Assembly (NCBI GenBank): GCA_028293765.1 | Contig: JAQGOG010000012.1 | Span: 57,860-121,859, forward strand | DNA: 64,000 bases | From: Gammaproteobacteria bacterium | GTDB lineage: Bacteria; Pseudomonadota; Gammaproteobacteria; Steroidobacterales; Steroidobacteraceae | Direction: 5' to 3' | Shown here: positions 56,780-64,000 of the stretch, piece by piece | How positions within the stretch are numbered: the stretch's first letter is position 1 | Layout: every line of letters starts with the position of its first letter | The notes under the pieces: model-generated | Told to the model about the DNA's origin: nothing | Databases searched by the model: none | The model's input: only the letters and a program-made list of their open reading frames with translations | Program-made: the position numbers and the translations under genes

Positions 56780-56987
56780 GCGGCGAAATTCCTGGCCCGA
56801 GCTCGTGCGCGGATAGGCTCGACGCGCGTCCTCAAGGGCGTAGTCGATCCATACCGACGCACATCATCTTCATACTCCTGGCTAGTACAACGCTCCGACC
56901 GTGCACTTGCACCTTACGCACGTGCAATGGTGTCGATCCACGCTCAGGTGCTTTGCTCTATCACACGATACCGAGTGCTGAGGTCCC

Positions 56988-57440
56988 ATGCGTATCGGCT
57001 GCTGTGATGAGCTCCTCGCGAGTGACCAGGAACCTCCTTTGGGTTCGCACCTCGTCACGCCTCGACGTGGCTATCTGCACCACGGAATCTACGTCGGTCA
57101 TCGCAAGGTCGTTCACTACTCGGGCCTCGCGCATGGTCTGCGCAGAGGACCGGTGGAAGAAGTTTATTTCGCTCGTTTCGCGTGTGGCCAGCGTGTCTGG
57201 GTAAGAGCCCGCGCTCCCTGTGACTTCGAATTCAGGGAAATCATCTGCCGCGCGCGATCGCGTGTGGGGGAAAACTGCTATCGGCTGTTCACCAACAACT
57301 GCGAGCACTTCTGCGAGTGGTGTCTGCGCGGCAAGGCACGGAGCCTGCAGGTCGAAGCGTGGATGACGTGGCCCAAACGAGCGCTGCTCACGATGCTGCG
57401 TCTGATCACGCAGCCACTCTCACATTATTCCACATCATAG
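56988..57440 (+). CDS. LRAT-like (NlpC/P60 superfamily) acyltransferase/peptidase-fold protein
   Basis: 150 residues. GSHLVTPRRGYLHHGIYVG, VVHY and LFTNNCEHFCEWC supply the His-His-Cys set of LRAT-type proteins (His31, His43, Cys105). Eukaryotic members transfer acyl chains on lipids; bacterial roles are poorly known. No signal peptide. ATG behind GAGG. It lies 11 bp before the AraC-type gene; the same pair occurs at 38.1-39.0 kb with this gene broken. Confidence 0.85.
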   Translation: MRIGCCDELLASDQEPPLGSHLVTPRRGYLHHGIYVGHRKVVHYSGLAHGLRRGPVEEVYFARFACGQRVWVRARAPCDFEFREIICRARSRVGENCYRLFTNNCEHFCEWCLRGKARSLQVEAWMTWPKRALLTMLRLITQPLSHYSTS

Positions 57441-57451
57441 GGTCAGTAACG

Positions 57452-58009
57452 ATGGATTCGCAGGCTGGAGAGGTTTCCGGGGTCGAAACGATCGACGCTG
57501 CGCACGCGGGGACGTGGATCCGCAGCGTCATTGGACTGCTCGATGTTGCGAGTCGGCAGCTCGAGCACAGTAGGGACGCCGCTCAGTCGGCGATCGAGCA
57601 GGCGACTTCACTACTGCAGGAGCGAATGCGACCACGCTCGCAAGTCGGCACGCGCGCGTCGGGTGGCCTGCTCGCGTGGCAGGCACGTAAGGTCCGAGAT
57701 TACGTGGACGCGCACCTCGCGGGCCGCGTGCTCGTCTCGGACCTCAGTACGATCCTCCAACTCAGCGAGGCGCACTTTTCGCGCTCGTTCAAGCGCACGT
57801 TTGGCCTGTCGCCGCATGTTTTCGTGCTACGACGTCGACTGGAGCTTGCCGCACGATTGATGCTCGAGACCTCGGCTTCCTTGACGGACATTGCGTTGGG
57901 TTGCGGATTCACCGATCAGGCCCATCTCTGCAATCAGTTCAGAGAGTCAATGGGAGAGACCCCCGCGGCGTGGCGGCGCGCTCGCCGTGAACACCTGATC
58001 TCGGCTTGA
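57452..58009 (+). CDS. AraC-family regulator with coiled N-terminus (copy 2)
   Basis: 185 residues. DNA-binding part SDLSTILQLSEAHFSRSFKR and LTDIALGCGFTDQAHLCNQF; N-terminal 70 residues helical (SVIGLLDVASRQLEHSRDAA). Very similar to copy 1 at 38473-39009 in the C-terminal 100 residues and weaker at the N-terminus. Start at ATG 57452, after the LRAT-like stop. Probably controls its partner gene. Confidence 0.87.
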   Translation: MDSQAGEVSGVETIDAAHAGTWIRSVIGLLDVASRQLEHSRDAAQSAIEQATSLLQERMRPRSQVGTRASGGLLAWQARKVRDYVDAHLAGRVLVSDLSTILQLSEAHFSRSFKRTFGLSPHVFVLRRRLELAARLMLETSASLTDIALGCGFTDQAHLCNQFRESMGETPAAWRRARREHLISA

Positions 58010-58019
58010 GACAGCTCCA

Positions 58020-58190
58020 TGGATGTGGCACGAGCGACCCCCGCGGTGTCGCGAACGCGATGGCCGCACGGCCGGTGTAGTCGCGGTCACGATGCATTCC
58101 CGTGAACAGGTCATTGTCGTTGCCGGACGCTCCGAAGGGGCTACCTACGCCGCGCAGGAACGGAGTTGAGGCGTACTTGTCCAGGCCACA
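58020..58190 (-). pseudogene. TonB-receptor fragment
   Basis: Minus-strand STPFLRGVGSPFGASGNDND followed by LFTGMHRDRDYTGRAAIAFA. The first part matches the plug motif of the intact receptor (PFLRGVGSP); the second looks like barrel-strand sequence. The two would be far apart in an intact receptor, so an internally deleted relic. No start or stop signals fit. Confidence 0.4.
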
Positions 58191-58253
58191 AATGGCCCGG
58201 CCGCCCAAGACAGCGAGGCGCCTTTTCGTCGCCGCGGCCGCGCGATTTCTTCT

Positions 58254-59708
58254 TTAAGCCAGATCCATCGACGCCGCTCGAGCGACGGCTTGCGCGCGTG
58301 TTCGAGTTTCCAGCTTCAGGAAGATGCTCTTGGTGTGAGACTTTACAGTCTCGGGAGTGATTCCGAGATCGAGTGCGATGCGTTTGTTGGACATGCCGCG
58401 AGCGATCATGCTCAGGACCGCTTTCTCACGTCGGGACAGCTGTTGATGGACCGGGCTCACTGGGTGCCGAGCCTGCGCGGTCGTCGGGACTGCTGCTCTC
58501 AGCAGTAAGCCGACGTAGAGGCGGAGGTCGAAGGAATGCTCCTCGCGCAGGCGCGGGTCGTCGTGAAGAGTTTCCAGGAGCCGCAGAATTGGTGCACCCG
58601 CATCGACGAACAATCGGTGCAGGCCGCGCGTCGCGCCGATGCGCAGGCAGGAGATGAGGATGCGGTGGCGATCCTCCCTATTCAGGTTTACGGAAGGCGA
58701 AGCGACGCGAGCTAGTGCGAACTGCAGCGACGAATAGCGCGGCGAGAGATCGCCCTCAGGAGCGCGGTCGCTGCTGAAGCCTGCCGGCTCCGGCGCGCGG
58801 TGTGCCGTAATCGTGTGGGCACTCGTCAAGAAAAGCCGGGCTTGTTCAGCTCTAGCGGCAGATACCAAGCGTGGCGACTTGCGCGTCCGTCCAACCGTCT
58901 CGGCCTCGCGCAAGGATGCCAGCGCTTCCGCGTTTCTACCTCGATGTATCGAGATGCGAGCGAGCACGACGCACGCGCGCAAGACGCACTCCAACGCGCC
59001 GCTTGCACGAATCACTGCCGCTCGTGAGCGGATCAGACTCTCTGCTTCAGGCAAGCGGCCTTGCTCATATGCAATCTGAGCGAGCAGCACTGCCGGAAGG
59101 CAACTGACGGACGAACCGGCACCATAGCGCTCGGTGGCCAGCCGCAGTGCTTCGGTCGCAAGATTGGCCGCAACGGTCGGCCGGAGGTGCTCGAATTCGA
59201 GTGCCGCATTCAGGCTCAGCCTCAGGATACGCTCGAGCACATGGCGTAGGGGGCGCGCGCTGCTCAGAACGTGCTCGGCAACCTCCATAGGCTCGCCGCT
59301 CGCCCATTGAATGTACTGAAGGAGAGTCCACGGCATCGAGCCCTCGGCAGTGGGCATCAAGTCGAGGAGCAGCTCGCGAGCGCGAGGAAAATCGTCCTCC
59401 GCAACCGCCACGCATGCGCGAAGCTCGATTAGAGCTCGGTCGTACTGCTGGCGGAGCGCGGAGTCGCTCGCGGCAAGCAAGCCTCTGATCTGCGCTATCG
59501 ACTTCGATACTTCGCGTAGTCGTCGACTGAGCAGTGCCCGTCGTGCACGTACGAACGCCCTACGTATCGGCCAAACGTGCGCCTGCGGATCCGAGAAGAG
59601 AGCCAGGCCGACGGAGCCACTGTCCATCGCGTCGGCGACGGCGCTGCTCTCGATAGTCGCATCGAGCGCGAGAGCGGCGCATCGAGACATGTCGTTAATC
59701 GGTTCCAT
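58254..59708 (-). CDS. LuxR-family regulator with TPR-like helical domain
   Basis: 484 residues. The C-terminal helix-turn-helix is LSRREKAVLSMIARGMSNKR and VKSHTKSIFLKLETRTRAQA. The N-terminal 390 residues are helical repeats (ALRQQYDRALIELRACVAVA, PEAESLIRSRAAVI), as in the MalT/LAL C-terminal half, but the ATPase domain of those 900-residue proteins is absent. Divergent from cyoA with one palindromic site between them. Confidence 0.87.
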   Translation of the reverse strand: MEPINDMSRCAALALDATIESSAVADAMDSGSVGLALFSDPQAHVWPIRRAFVRARRALLSRRLREVSKSIAQIRGLLAASDSALRQQYDRALIELRACVAVAEDDFPRARELLLDLMPTAEGSMPWTLLQYIQWASGEPMEVAEHVLSSARPLRHVLERILRLSLNAALEFEHLRPTVAANLATEALRLATERYGAGSSVSCLPAVLLAQIAYEQGRLPEAESLIRSRAAVIRASGALECVLRACVVLARISIHRGRNAEALASLREAETVGRTRKSPRLVSAARAEQARLFLTSAHTITAHRAPEPAGFSSDRAPEGDLSPRYSSLQFALARVASPSVNLNREDRHRILISCLRIGATRGLHRLFVDAGAPILRLLETLHDDPRLREEHSFDLRLYVGLLLRAAVPTTAQARHPVSPVHQQLSRREKAVLSMIARGMSNKRIALDLGITPETVKSHTKSIFLKLETRTRAQAVARAASMDLA

Positions 59709-59793
59709 GGGAGGAAGCGTATGACGCCATGCCAGCCTGGCGCTTGTATGACCCCGCGTCCGCTTGTGGAAGTCTGACTCGCTGCTTCTCCGT

Positions 59794-59810
59794 TCCCCCC
59801 GAAAGGGGGA
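59794..59810. promoter_or_regulatory. Palindrome TCCCCC-N4-GGGGGA, site 3
   Basis: TTCCCCCC-GAAA-GGGGGA, 11 bp before the cyoA start and 85 bp before the LuxR-type gene start. Its right half may also serve as the cyoA ribosome site. Sites 3 and 4 share GGGGATACGGCG. Confidence 0.6.
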
Positions 59811-59821
59811 TACGGCGGCAA

Positions 59822-60703
59822 ATGAGCGCTCCGCACGATACGCCCATGTACTCTCTCAGAAAGTCGCTCCTGCTCGTCCCCGCATGCGGAATGTTGGCCT
59901 CGTGTAAGGAAGGCGTATTGGATCCGCGTGGGCCGATCGGCCACGCGGAGCGGCTCATCCTTTCCGACGCGACGACGATCATGTTGGCAGTGGTCGTTCC
60001 GGTCATCGTGCTGACGCTAGCCTTCGCATGGTGGTTCCGGGCTGGCAATCGTCGCGCCCGCTATCGACCGGATTGGGAGTACTCCGGCCGCATCGAGGTG
60101 ATCATCTGGTCGATTCCCGCGCTGCTCATTCTGTTTCTCGGCGGCATGGCGTGGATCAGCTCGCACGAGCTGGACCCGCCCAAACCTCTTGCGGCACGTG
60201 AGGCACCCGTTGAGGTCGAGGTGATCGCCTTGGACTGGCGCTGGCTCTTCATCTATCCCGAGTACGGCATTGCAAGCCTGAATCAGCTCACGGTTCCATC
60301 AGGTCGCCCAATTCACTTCAAGCTGACGGCGACGAGTGTCATGAACAGCTTCTTCATCCCGCAATTGGGCAGCCAGATCTACACGATGCCCGGAATGACG
60401 ACTCAATTGAATCTGCAAGCCGACGAAGTGGGAACGTATCAGGGTCTCTCCGCGCAATTCAGTGGCGATGGATTCGCAGACATGCGTTTCGAGGTGGCGG
60501 CCAAAGCGCCTCAAGAGTTCCAGCAGTGGATCGCACAGGCGCGTGCGCGCGGAGGCACGCTGAGCCGCGCGACATTCGCCCAACTATTGAAGCCAGCGCA
60601 CGCAGGCGAGCCACTGACTTTCGCACAGGCCGACCCCGAGCTCTTCGCGATGGTGTCGAGCGGCCGAAACGCAACGCGCTGGTCACCTGAGGAGGCTCGC
60701 TGA
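59822..60703 (+). CDS. cyoA: Quinol oxidase subunit II (CyoA-like)
   Basis: 293 residues. Lipoprotein signal with lipobox LASC, two transmembrane helices (about 45-70 and 90-115), then a cupredoxin domain: [31 protein letters not shown] and [16 protein letters not shown]. The CuA ligand cysteines of cytochrome c oxidase are missing, so this is a quinol oxidase. ATG at 59822, or 59846 downstream. First gene of cyoABCD. Confidence 0.93.
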   Translation: MSAPHDTPMYSLRKSLLLVPACGMLASCKEGVLDPRGPIGHAERLILSDATTIMLAVVVPVIVLTLAFAWWFRAGNRRARYRPDWEYSGRIEVIIWSIPALLILFLGGMAWISSHELDPPKPLAAREAPVEVEVIALDWRWLFIYPEYGIASLNQLTVPSGRPIHFKLTATSVMNSFFIPQLGSQIYTMPGMTTQLNLQADEVGTYQGLSAQFSGDGFADMRFEVAAKAPQEFQQWIAQARARGGTLSRATFAQLLKPAHAGEPLTFAQADPELFAMVSSGRNATRWSPEEAR

Positions 60704-60704
60704 A

Positions 60705-62681
60705 ATGCTGGGCAGATTGAGTTTGGCTGCGATTCCGTTCGACCAGCCGATCGTTATGATCACGGTCGGCACGATCGGAGTCGTGCTGTTTGCAGTGCTG
60801 GCGCTCGTGACCGTCAAGGGATGGTGGCCGTATCTATGGCGCGAGTGGATCACGAGCGTGGATCACAAGCGCATCGGCGTGATGTACATGATCGTCGCGC
60901 TCGTGATGCTCGTTCGCGGCTTCGCGGACGCAATCATGATGCGAACGCAGCTCGCGCTCGCGGCAGGACACGCACAGGGCTATCTGCCGCCGGAGCACTA
61001 CGACCAGATCTTCTCGGCCCACGGGACGATCATGATCTTTTTCGTAGCGATGCCGTTCGTCATCGGCCTGATGAACTTCGCGGTTCCTCTGCAGCTCGGC
61101 GTGCGGGACGTTGCGTTCCCGGTACTCAATTCGGTGAGCTTCTGGCTCACCGCGGCGGGGGTGCTCCTCGTCAACCTCTCGCTGTTCGTCGGCGAGTTCG
61201 CGCGCACCGGATGGCTCGCCTATCCGCCACTCAGCGAGCTCGCGTACTCGCCAGGAGTAGGGGTCGATTACTACTTATGGTCGTTGCAGATCTCCGGACT
61301 TGGCACATTGTTATCCGGGATAAATCTGACGACGACGATATTGAAGTTGCGCGCGCCAGGTATGGGCTACAGTCGCATGCCCGTCTTCTGCTGGACGGCG
61401 CTCGCGTCGAATCTCCTGATCGTTGCGGCCTTCCCCGTGTTGACGGCGACGTTCGCCATGCTGCTGCTCGATCGTTACTGTGACTTTCACTTCTTCACGA
61501 ACGATCTCGGCGGCAATCCGATGATGTACATCAACCTCATCTGGATCTGGGGTCATCCGGAGGTGTACATCCTGATACTGCCGGCATTCGGCGTGTTCTC
61601 CGAAGTCGTCGCCACGTTCTCGGGCAAGCCGCTGTTCGGCTACCGCTCGATGGTGCTGGCGACCATGGCGATCTGCGTGCTGTCTTTCATGGTGTGGCTG
61701 CACCACTTCTTCACTATGGGAGCAGGGGCGGACGTCAATGCCTTCTTCGGCGTCATGACGATGATCATCGCCGTGCCAACGGGCGTGAAGGTGTTCAATT
61801 GGTTGTTCACGCTCTATGGCGGGCGCGTGCGTTTCAGCGTGCCGATGTACTGGACGATCGGCTTCATCGTCACCTTCGTCATCGGCGGTATGACGGGCGT
61901 GCTGATGGCGATACCGCCCGCGGACTTCGTCCTCCATAACAGCCTGTTCCTGATTGCGCACTTTCACAACACCGCCATCGGCGGCGTCGTGTTCGGAGTC
62001 ATGGCGGGATACAGCTATTGGTTTCCGAAGGCGTTTGGGTTCAAGCTCAACGAGCGCATCGGCAAGGCGATCTTCTGGTGCTGGTTCATCGGCTTCTATC
62101 TGGCGTTCATGCCGCTGTACGCGCTGGGCCTCATGGGAGCAACGCGCCGAATGCAGCACTATCCCGACTTGCACTGGCAGCCGCTGATGCTGGTGGCACT
62201 CGCGGGCGCGGTGTGCATTTTCCTCGGGATCATTCTGACCGGCGTGCAGCTTGCGGTGAGCATTCGTGCGCGTGCCCGCAACCTTGATCTGACGGGCGAT
62301 CCCTGGGACGGACGTACGCTCGAGTGGTCGACGCCGTCGCCGCCGCCCGCCTGGAACTTCACGCACCTGCCACACGTGGAACGCCGCGATGCGCACTGGG
62401 TCGCGAAGCAGGCGCCGAAGCCATCGATTACCCCGAAGCCGGATCGCGCCGTCGGACCCATTCACGTACCGCGCAACACTCCCATTGGAGTCTTCGTCGC
62501 ATTCTTCACTGCGATCCTGGGATTTGCGCTCATTTGGCGAATCGATTGGCTCGCGGTCATCGGTCTCGTCGGTGTGCTTGCAGTGGGGCTGTGGCACGTG
62601 TGGCAGACGGATCGGGAGATGGTCATCGCGCCTGACGAGGTGACCGAGTTCGAGCGCCGCAACGTGAAGGAGGCCGCATGA
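60705..62681 (+). CDS. cyoB: Quinol oxidase subunit I (CyoB-like)
   Basis: 658 residues, about 15 transmembrane helices. Haem ligand in [11 protein letters not shown]; CuB site and His-Tyr pair in [15 protein letters not shown] and [11 protein letters not shown]; haem ligands in [11 protein letters not shown]. Reduces oxygen to water while pumping protons, with electrons from quinol. One base after cyoA and 4 nt overlap with cyoC. Confidence 0.96.
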   Translation: MLGRLSLAAIPFDQPIVMITVGTIGVVLFAVLALVTVKGWWPYLWREWITSVDHKRIGVMYMIVALVMLVRGFADAIMMRTQLALAAGHAQGYLPPEHYDQIFSAHGTIMIFFVAMPFVIGLMNFAVPLQLGVRDVAFPVLNSVSFWLTAAGVLLVNLSLFVGEFARTGWLAYPPLSELAYSPGVGVDYYLWSLQISGLGTLLSGINLTTTILKLRAPGMGYSRMPVFCWTALASNLLIVAAFPVLTATFAMLLLDRYCDFHFFTNDLGGNPMMYINLIWIWGHPEVYILILPAFGVFSEVVATFSGKPLFGYRSMVLATMAICVLSFMVWLHHFFTMGAGADVNAFFGVMTMIIAVPTGVKVFNWLFTLYGGRVRFSVPMYWTIGFIVTFVIGGMTGVLMAIPPADFVLHNSLFLIAHFHNTAIGGVVFGVMAGYSYWFPKAFGFKLNERIGKAIFWCWFIGFYLAFMPLYALGLMGATRRMQHYPDLHWQPLMLVALAGAVCIFLGIILTGVQLAVSIRARARNLDLTGDPWDGRTLEWSTPSPPPAWNFTHLPHVERRDAHWVAKQAPKPSITPKPDRAVGPIHVPRNTPIGVFVAFFTAILGFALIWRIDWLAVIGLVGVLAVGLWHVWQTDREMVIAPDEVTEFERRNVKEAA

Positions 62682-63298
62682 GCGCGACGGGTGAATCGCT
62701 GGAGCTCGGCTCGGCTGTTCCGCTATCCCAGCAGGGGCCAGCACCCACGCGCGTCGTCGCGGGCTTCGGTTTCTGGCTCTTCCTGCTCTCGGACATCATT
62801 CTGTTCGCGGTTCTGTTTGCGGGGTACGCCGTGCTTTCCGGCGCGACGGCGGAGGGTCCGACCGGCGCCGAGTTATTCGACAAGCGCCATGTGTTTCTGG
62901 AGACGGCATGCCTGCTCGCCTCGAGCGCCACGTGCGGCTTCGGTACCCTCGCAGTGTTGCGCACGGATTCACGCGCAATGTTCTTCTGGATGTTCACGAC
63001 CTTTGTGCTGGGTGCCCTGTTCCTCAGCATGGAAGCGAAGGAGTTCGCGAGCATGGTGGCCGCCGGAGCCGGCCCGTCGCATAGCGCATTCCTGTCTGCG
63101 TTCTTCGCACTGGTGGGTACGCATGGATTGCACGTGAGCCTCGGCCTCGTGTGGCTCGTGATCATGCTGCTGCAAGTGGCGACGCTCGGATTTCAGCCCA
63201 TGGTGGCGCGACGGTTCTTCTGCTTCGGGCTGTTCTGGCACGCGCTCGATATCGTCTGGATCGGCGTGTTCACCATCGTTTACCTGGGAGCTCACTGA
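62678..63298 (+). CDS. cyoC: Quinol oxidase subunit III (CyoC-like)
   Basis: 206 residues, five transmembrane helices. [20 protein letters not shown] is the typical first helix; [19 protein letters not shown] and [20 protein letters not shown] complete the fold. ATGA overlap with cyoB and TGATG with cyoD. Confidence 0.95.
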   Translation: MSATGESLELGSAVPLSQQGPAPTRVVAGFGFWLFLLSDIILFAVLFAGYAVLSGATAEGPTGAELFDKRHVFLETACLLASSATCGFGTLAVLRTDSRAMFFWMFTTFVLGALFLSMEAKEFASMVAAGAGPSHSAFLSAFFALVGTHGLHVSLGLVWLVIMLLQVATLGFQPMVARRFFCFGLFWHALDIVWIGVFTIVYLGAH

Positions 63299-63675
63299 TG
63301 CAATCACAGTCGCCCGCGCAGGGCCACGCACCGGGGATCAATCCGCATGGTGCTGATCACCATGCGCGCAGTTACCTGGTCGGACTCGGATACGCCATCG
63401 TGTTGACATTGGCATCGTTCTGGGCCGCCTCGACTCCCCTGGTGTATGGGCCTGCCGTACCGGTTCTGCTCGGCGTGTTGGCGATCGCTCAGATGGGTGT
63501 CCATCTGGCGTTTTTTCTGCACATCTCCAGCGCGCCCGATCAGACCAACAATTTTCTTGCGCTGATCTTCGGGCTCTTCGTTACGGGCCTCGTCGTGTTC
63601 GGGTCCCTGGCCATCATGTCTCATCTGAATCATGCGATGGTCTCGATGGACCAGCTCATGAAAATGCAGCGCTGA
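63298..63675 (+). CDS. cyoD: Quinol oxidase subunit IV (CyoD-like)
   Basis: 125 residues, three transmembrane helices (YLVGLGYAIVLTLASFWA, VLLGVLAIAQMGVHLAFFLH, NFLALIFGLFVTGLVVFGSL). The ATG shares a base with the cyoC stop. No cyoE (haem O synthase) follows, so haem O must be supplied from elsewhere. Confidence 0.92.
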   Translation: MQSQSPAQGHAPGINPHGADHHARSYLVGLGYAIVLTLASFWAASTPLVYGPAVPVLLGVLAIAQMGVHLAFFLHISSAPDQTNNFLALIFGLFVTGLVVFGSLAIMSHLNHAMVSMDQLMKMQR

Positions 63676-63706
63676 GCCCATACGACGCGGCAACGTCGTC
63701 CTGGCA

Positions 63707-63721
63707 TCCCCCTGACGGGGA
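63707..63721. promoter_or_regulatory. Palindrome TCCCCC-N4-GGGGGA, site 4
   Basis: TCCCCC-TGAC-GGGGA, 64 bp before the TPP-enzyme ATG at 63786. Slightly shorter right arm than the other sites. Confidence 0.5.
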
Positions 63722-63785
63722 TACGGCGCATCGCTGCGGAAACGCCCGATCGGGGTCATCGACCATCCTTCGGGAGCTTTCATCC

Positions 63786-64000
63786 ATGAGCAAGAAAGTC
63801 GCGCAGGTCATCGTAGAGGTCCTGGAAAGCGCGGGCGTCGAGCATTGCTACGGCATCGTCGCGGACACGCTGAACACCTTCGCAAGTTCGAGTCGCCAGA
63901 GATCTCGTAGACCTCGCGCGCGAGCGTCTGCCCCAATTACGGCCCTCTGCTTCGGCAGGACCTGCACCGATTTCGCGACGAGATCGTCAAGGCCACCCTC
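63786..64000 (+). pseudogene. Start of a PoxB-like TPP enzyme gene, apparently broken (partial)
   Basis: ATG, then KKVAQVIVEVLESAGVEHCY and GIVADTLN, the opening of PoxB-type TPP enzymes (compare the intact gene at 20687-22381, GLIGDSLN). After about 33 codons the match is lost and the chain becomes Arg/Ser-rich. A frameshift or a recombination joint near 63885 is likely. The window ends before this can be settled. Confidence 0.5.

Noticed and set aside
61311..62744. Long minus-strand open frame opposite cyoB (477 codons)
   Set aside because: Antisense shadow of a GC-rich membrane-protein gene; His/Arg-rich composition and no family motif.

Overview
The window is GC-rich, densely coded DNA from a proteobacterium. 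Selenocysteine-type formate dehydrogenase, RcnR/DmeF metal efflux, a bo3-type quinol oxidase and FixJ/NarL-type two-component systems fit a gamma- or betaproteobacterium; I cannot place it more closely. It looks chromosomal. No rRNA, CRISPR array, intact insertion sequence or intact prophage is visible, but gene relics are unusually frequent between 26 and 64 kb.

Region 1 (0.1-9.2 kb, minus strand) is a complete selenoprotein module: fdoG (with in-frame UGA and a SECIS-like hairpin), fdoH, fdoI, fdhE, selA, selB and the tRNA-Sec gene selC. The enzyme, its maturation factor and most of the selenocysteine machinery lie in one overlapping gene string (selD is not in the window). selB runs 71 nt into selC.

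Region 2 (9.6-22.4 kb) holds stress and envelope genes: dps, a secreted EF-hand protein, a pentapeptide-repeat protein, an SPW-repeat membrane protein, an OprB-like porin, a nickel/cobalt regulator-exporter pair with a C6-tract operator, a BON/SRPBCC protein, a methyltransferase-erythromycin esterase fusion, two low-complexity lipoproteins, a 2OG-Fe(II) oxygenase and a PoxB-type pyruvate:quinone oxidoreductase.

Region 3 (22.5-29.9 kb, minus strand) is a catabolic cluster: cytochrome P450, class A flavin monooxygenase, DUF2783 protein, then a polyamine-type ABC importer (binding protein, ATPase, two permeases).

Region 4 (30-38 kb) starts with poorly coding DNA, a RelB-like antitoxin with a damaged partner, a glycosyltransferase and a phage-integrase relic. 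It continues with a CoA-thioester cluster (two crotonases, a CaiB/BaiF CoA-transferase, a truncated propeller protein and an OsmC protein).

Region 5 (38-64 kb) is regulatory and respiratory. An LRAT-like/AraC gene pair occurs twice (38.1-39.0 kb with the LRAT gene broken; 57.0-58.0 kb intact). There is a propeller-sensor histidine kinase with a NarL-type regulator, a BTAD transcription factor, a TonB receptor, a 2274-residue kinase-ATPase-histidine kinase with a FixJ-type regulator, a LuxR/TPR regulator and cyoABCD. A partial copy of the giant kinase gene sits 3.4 kb upstream of it. A palindrome TCCCCC-N4-GGGGGA recurs at four gene starts (39.68, 43.51, 59.79, 63.71 kb), which suggests one regulon covering the sensor pair, the BTAD factor, the quinol oxidase and a TPP enzyme.

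Functionally, formate dehydrogenase and PoxB would feed electrons to the quinone pool and CyoABCD would drain it to oxygen.
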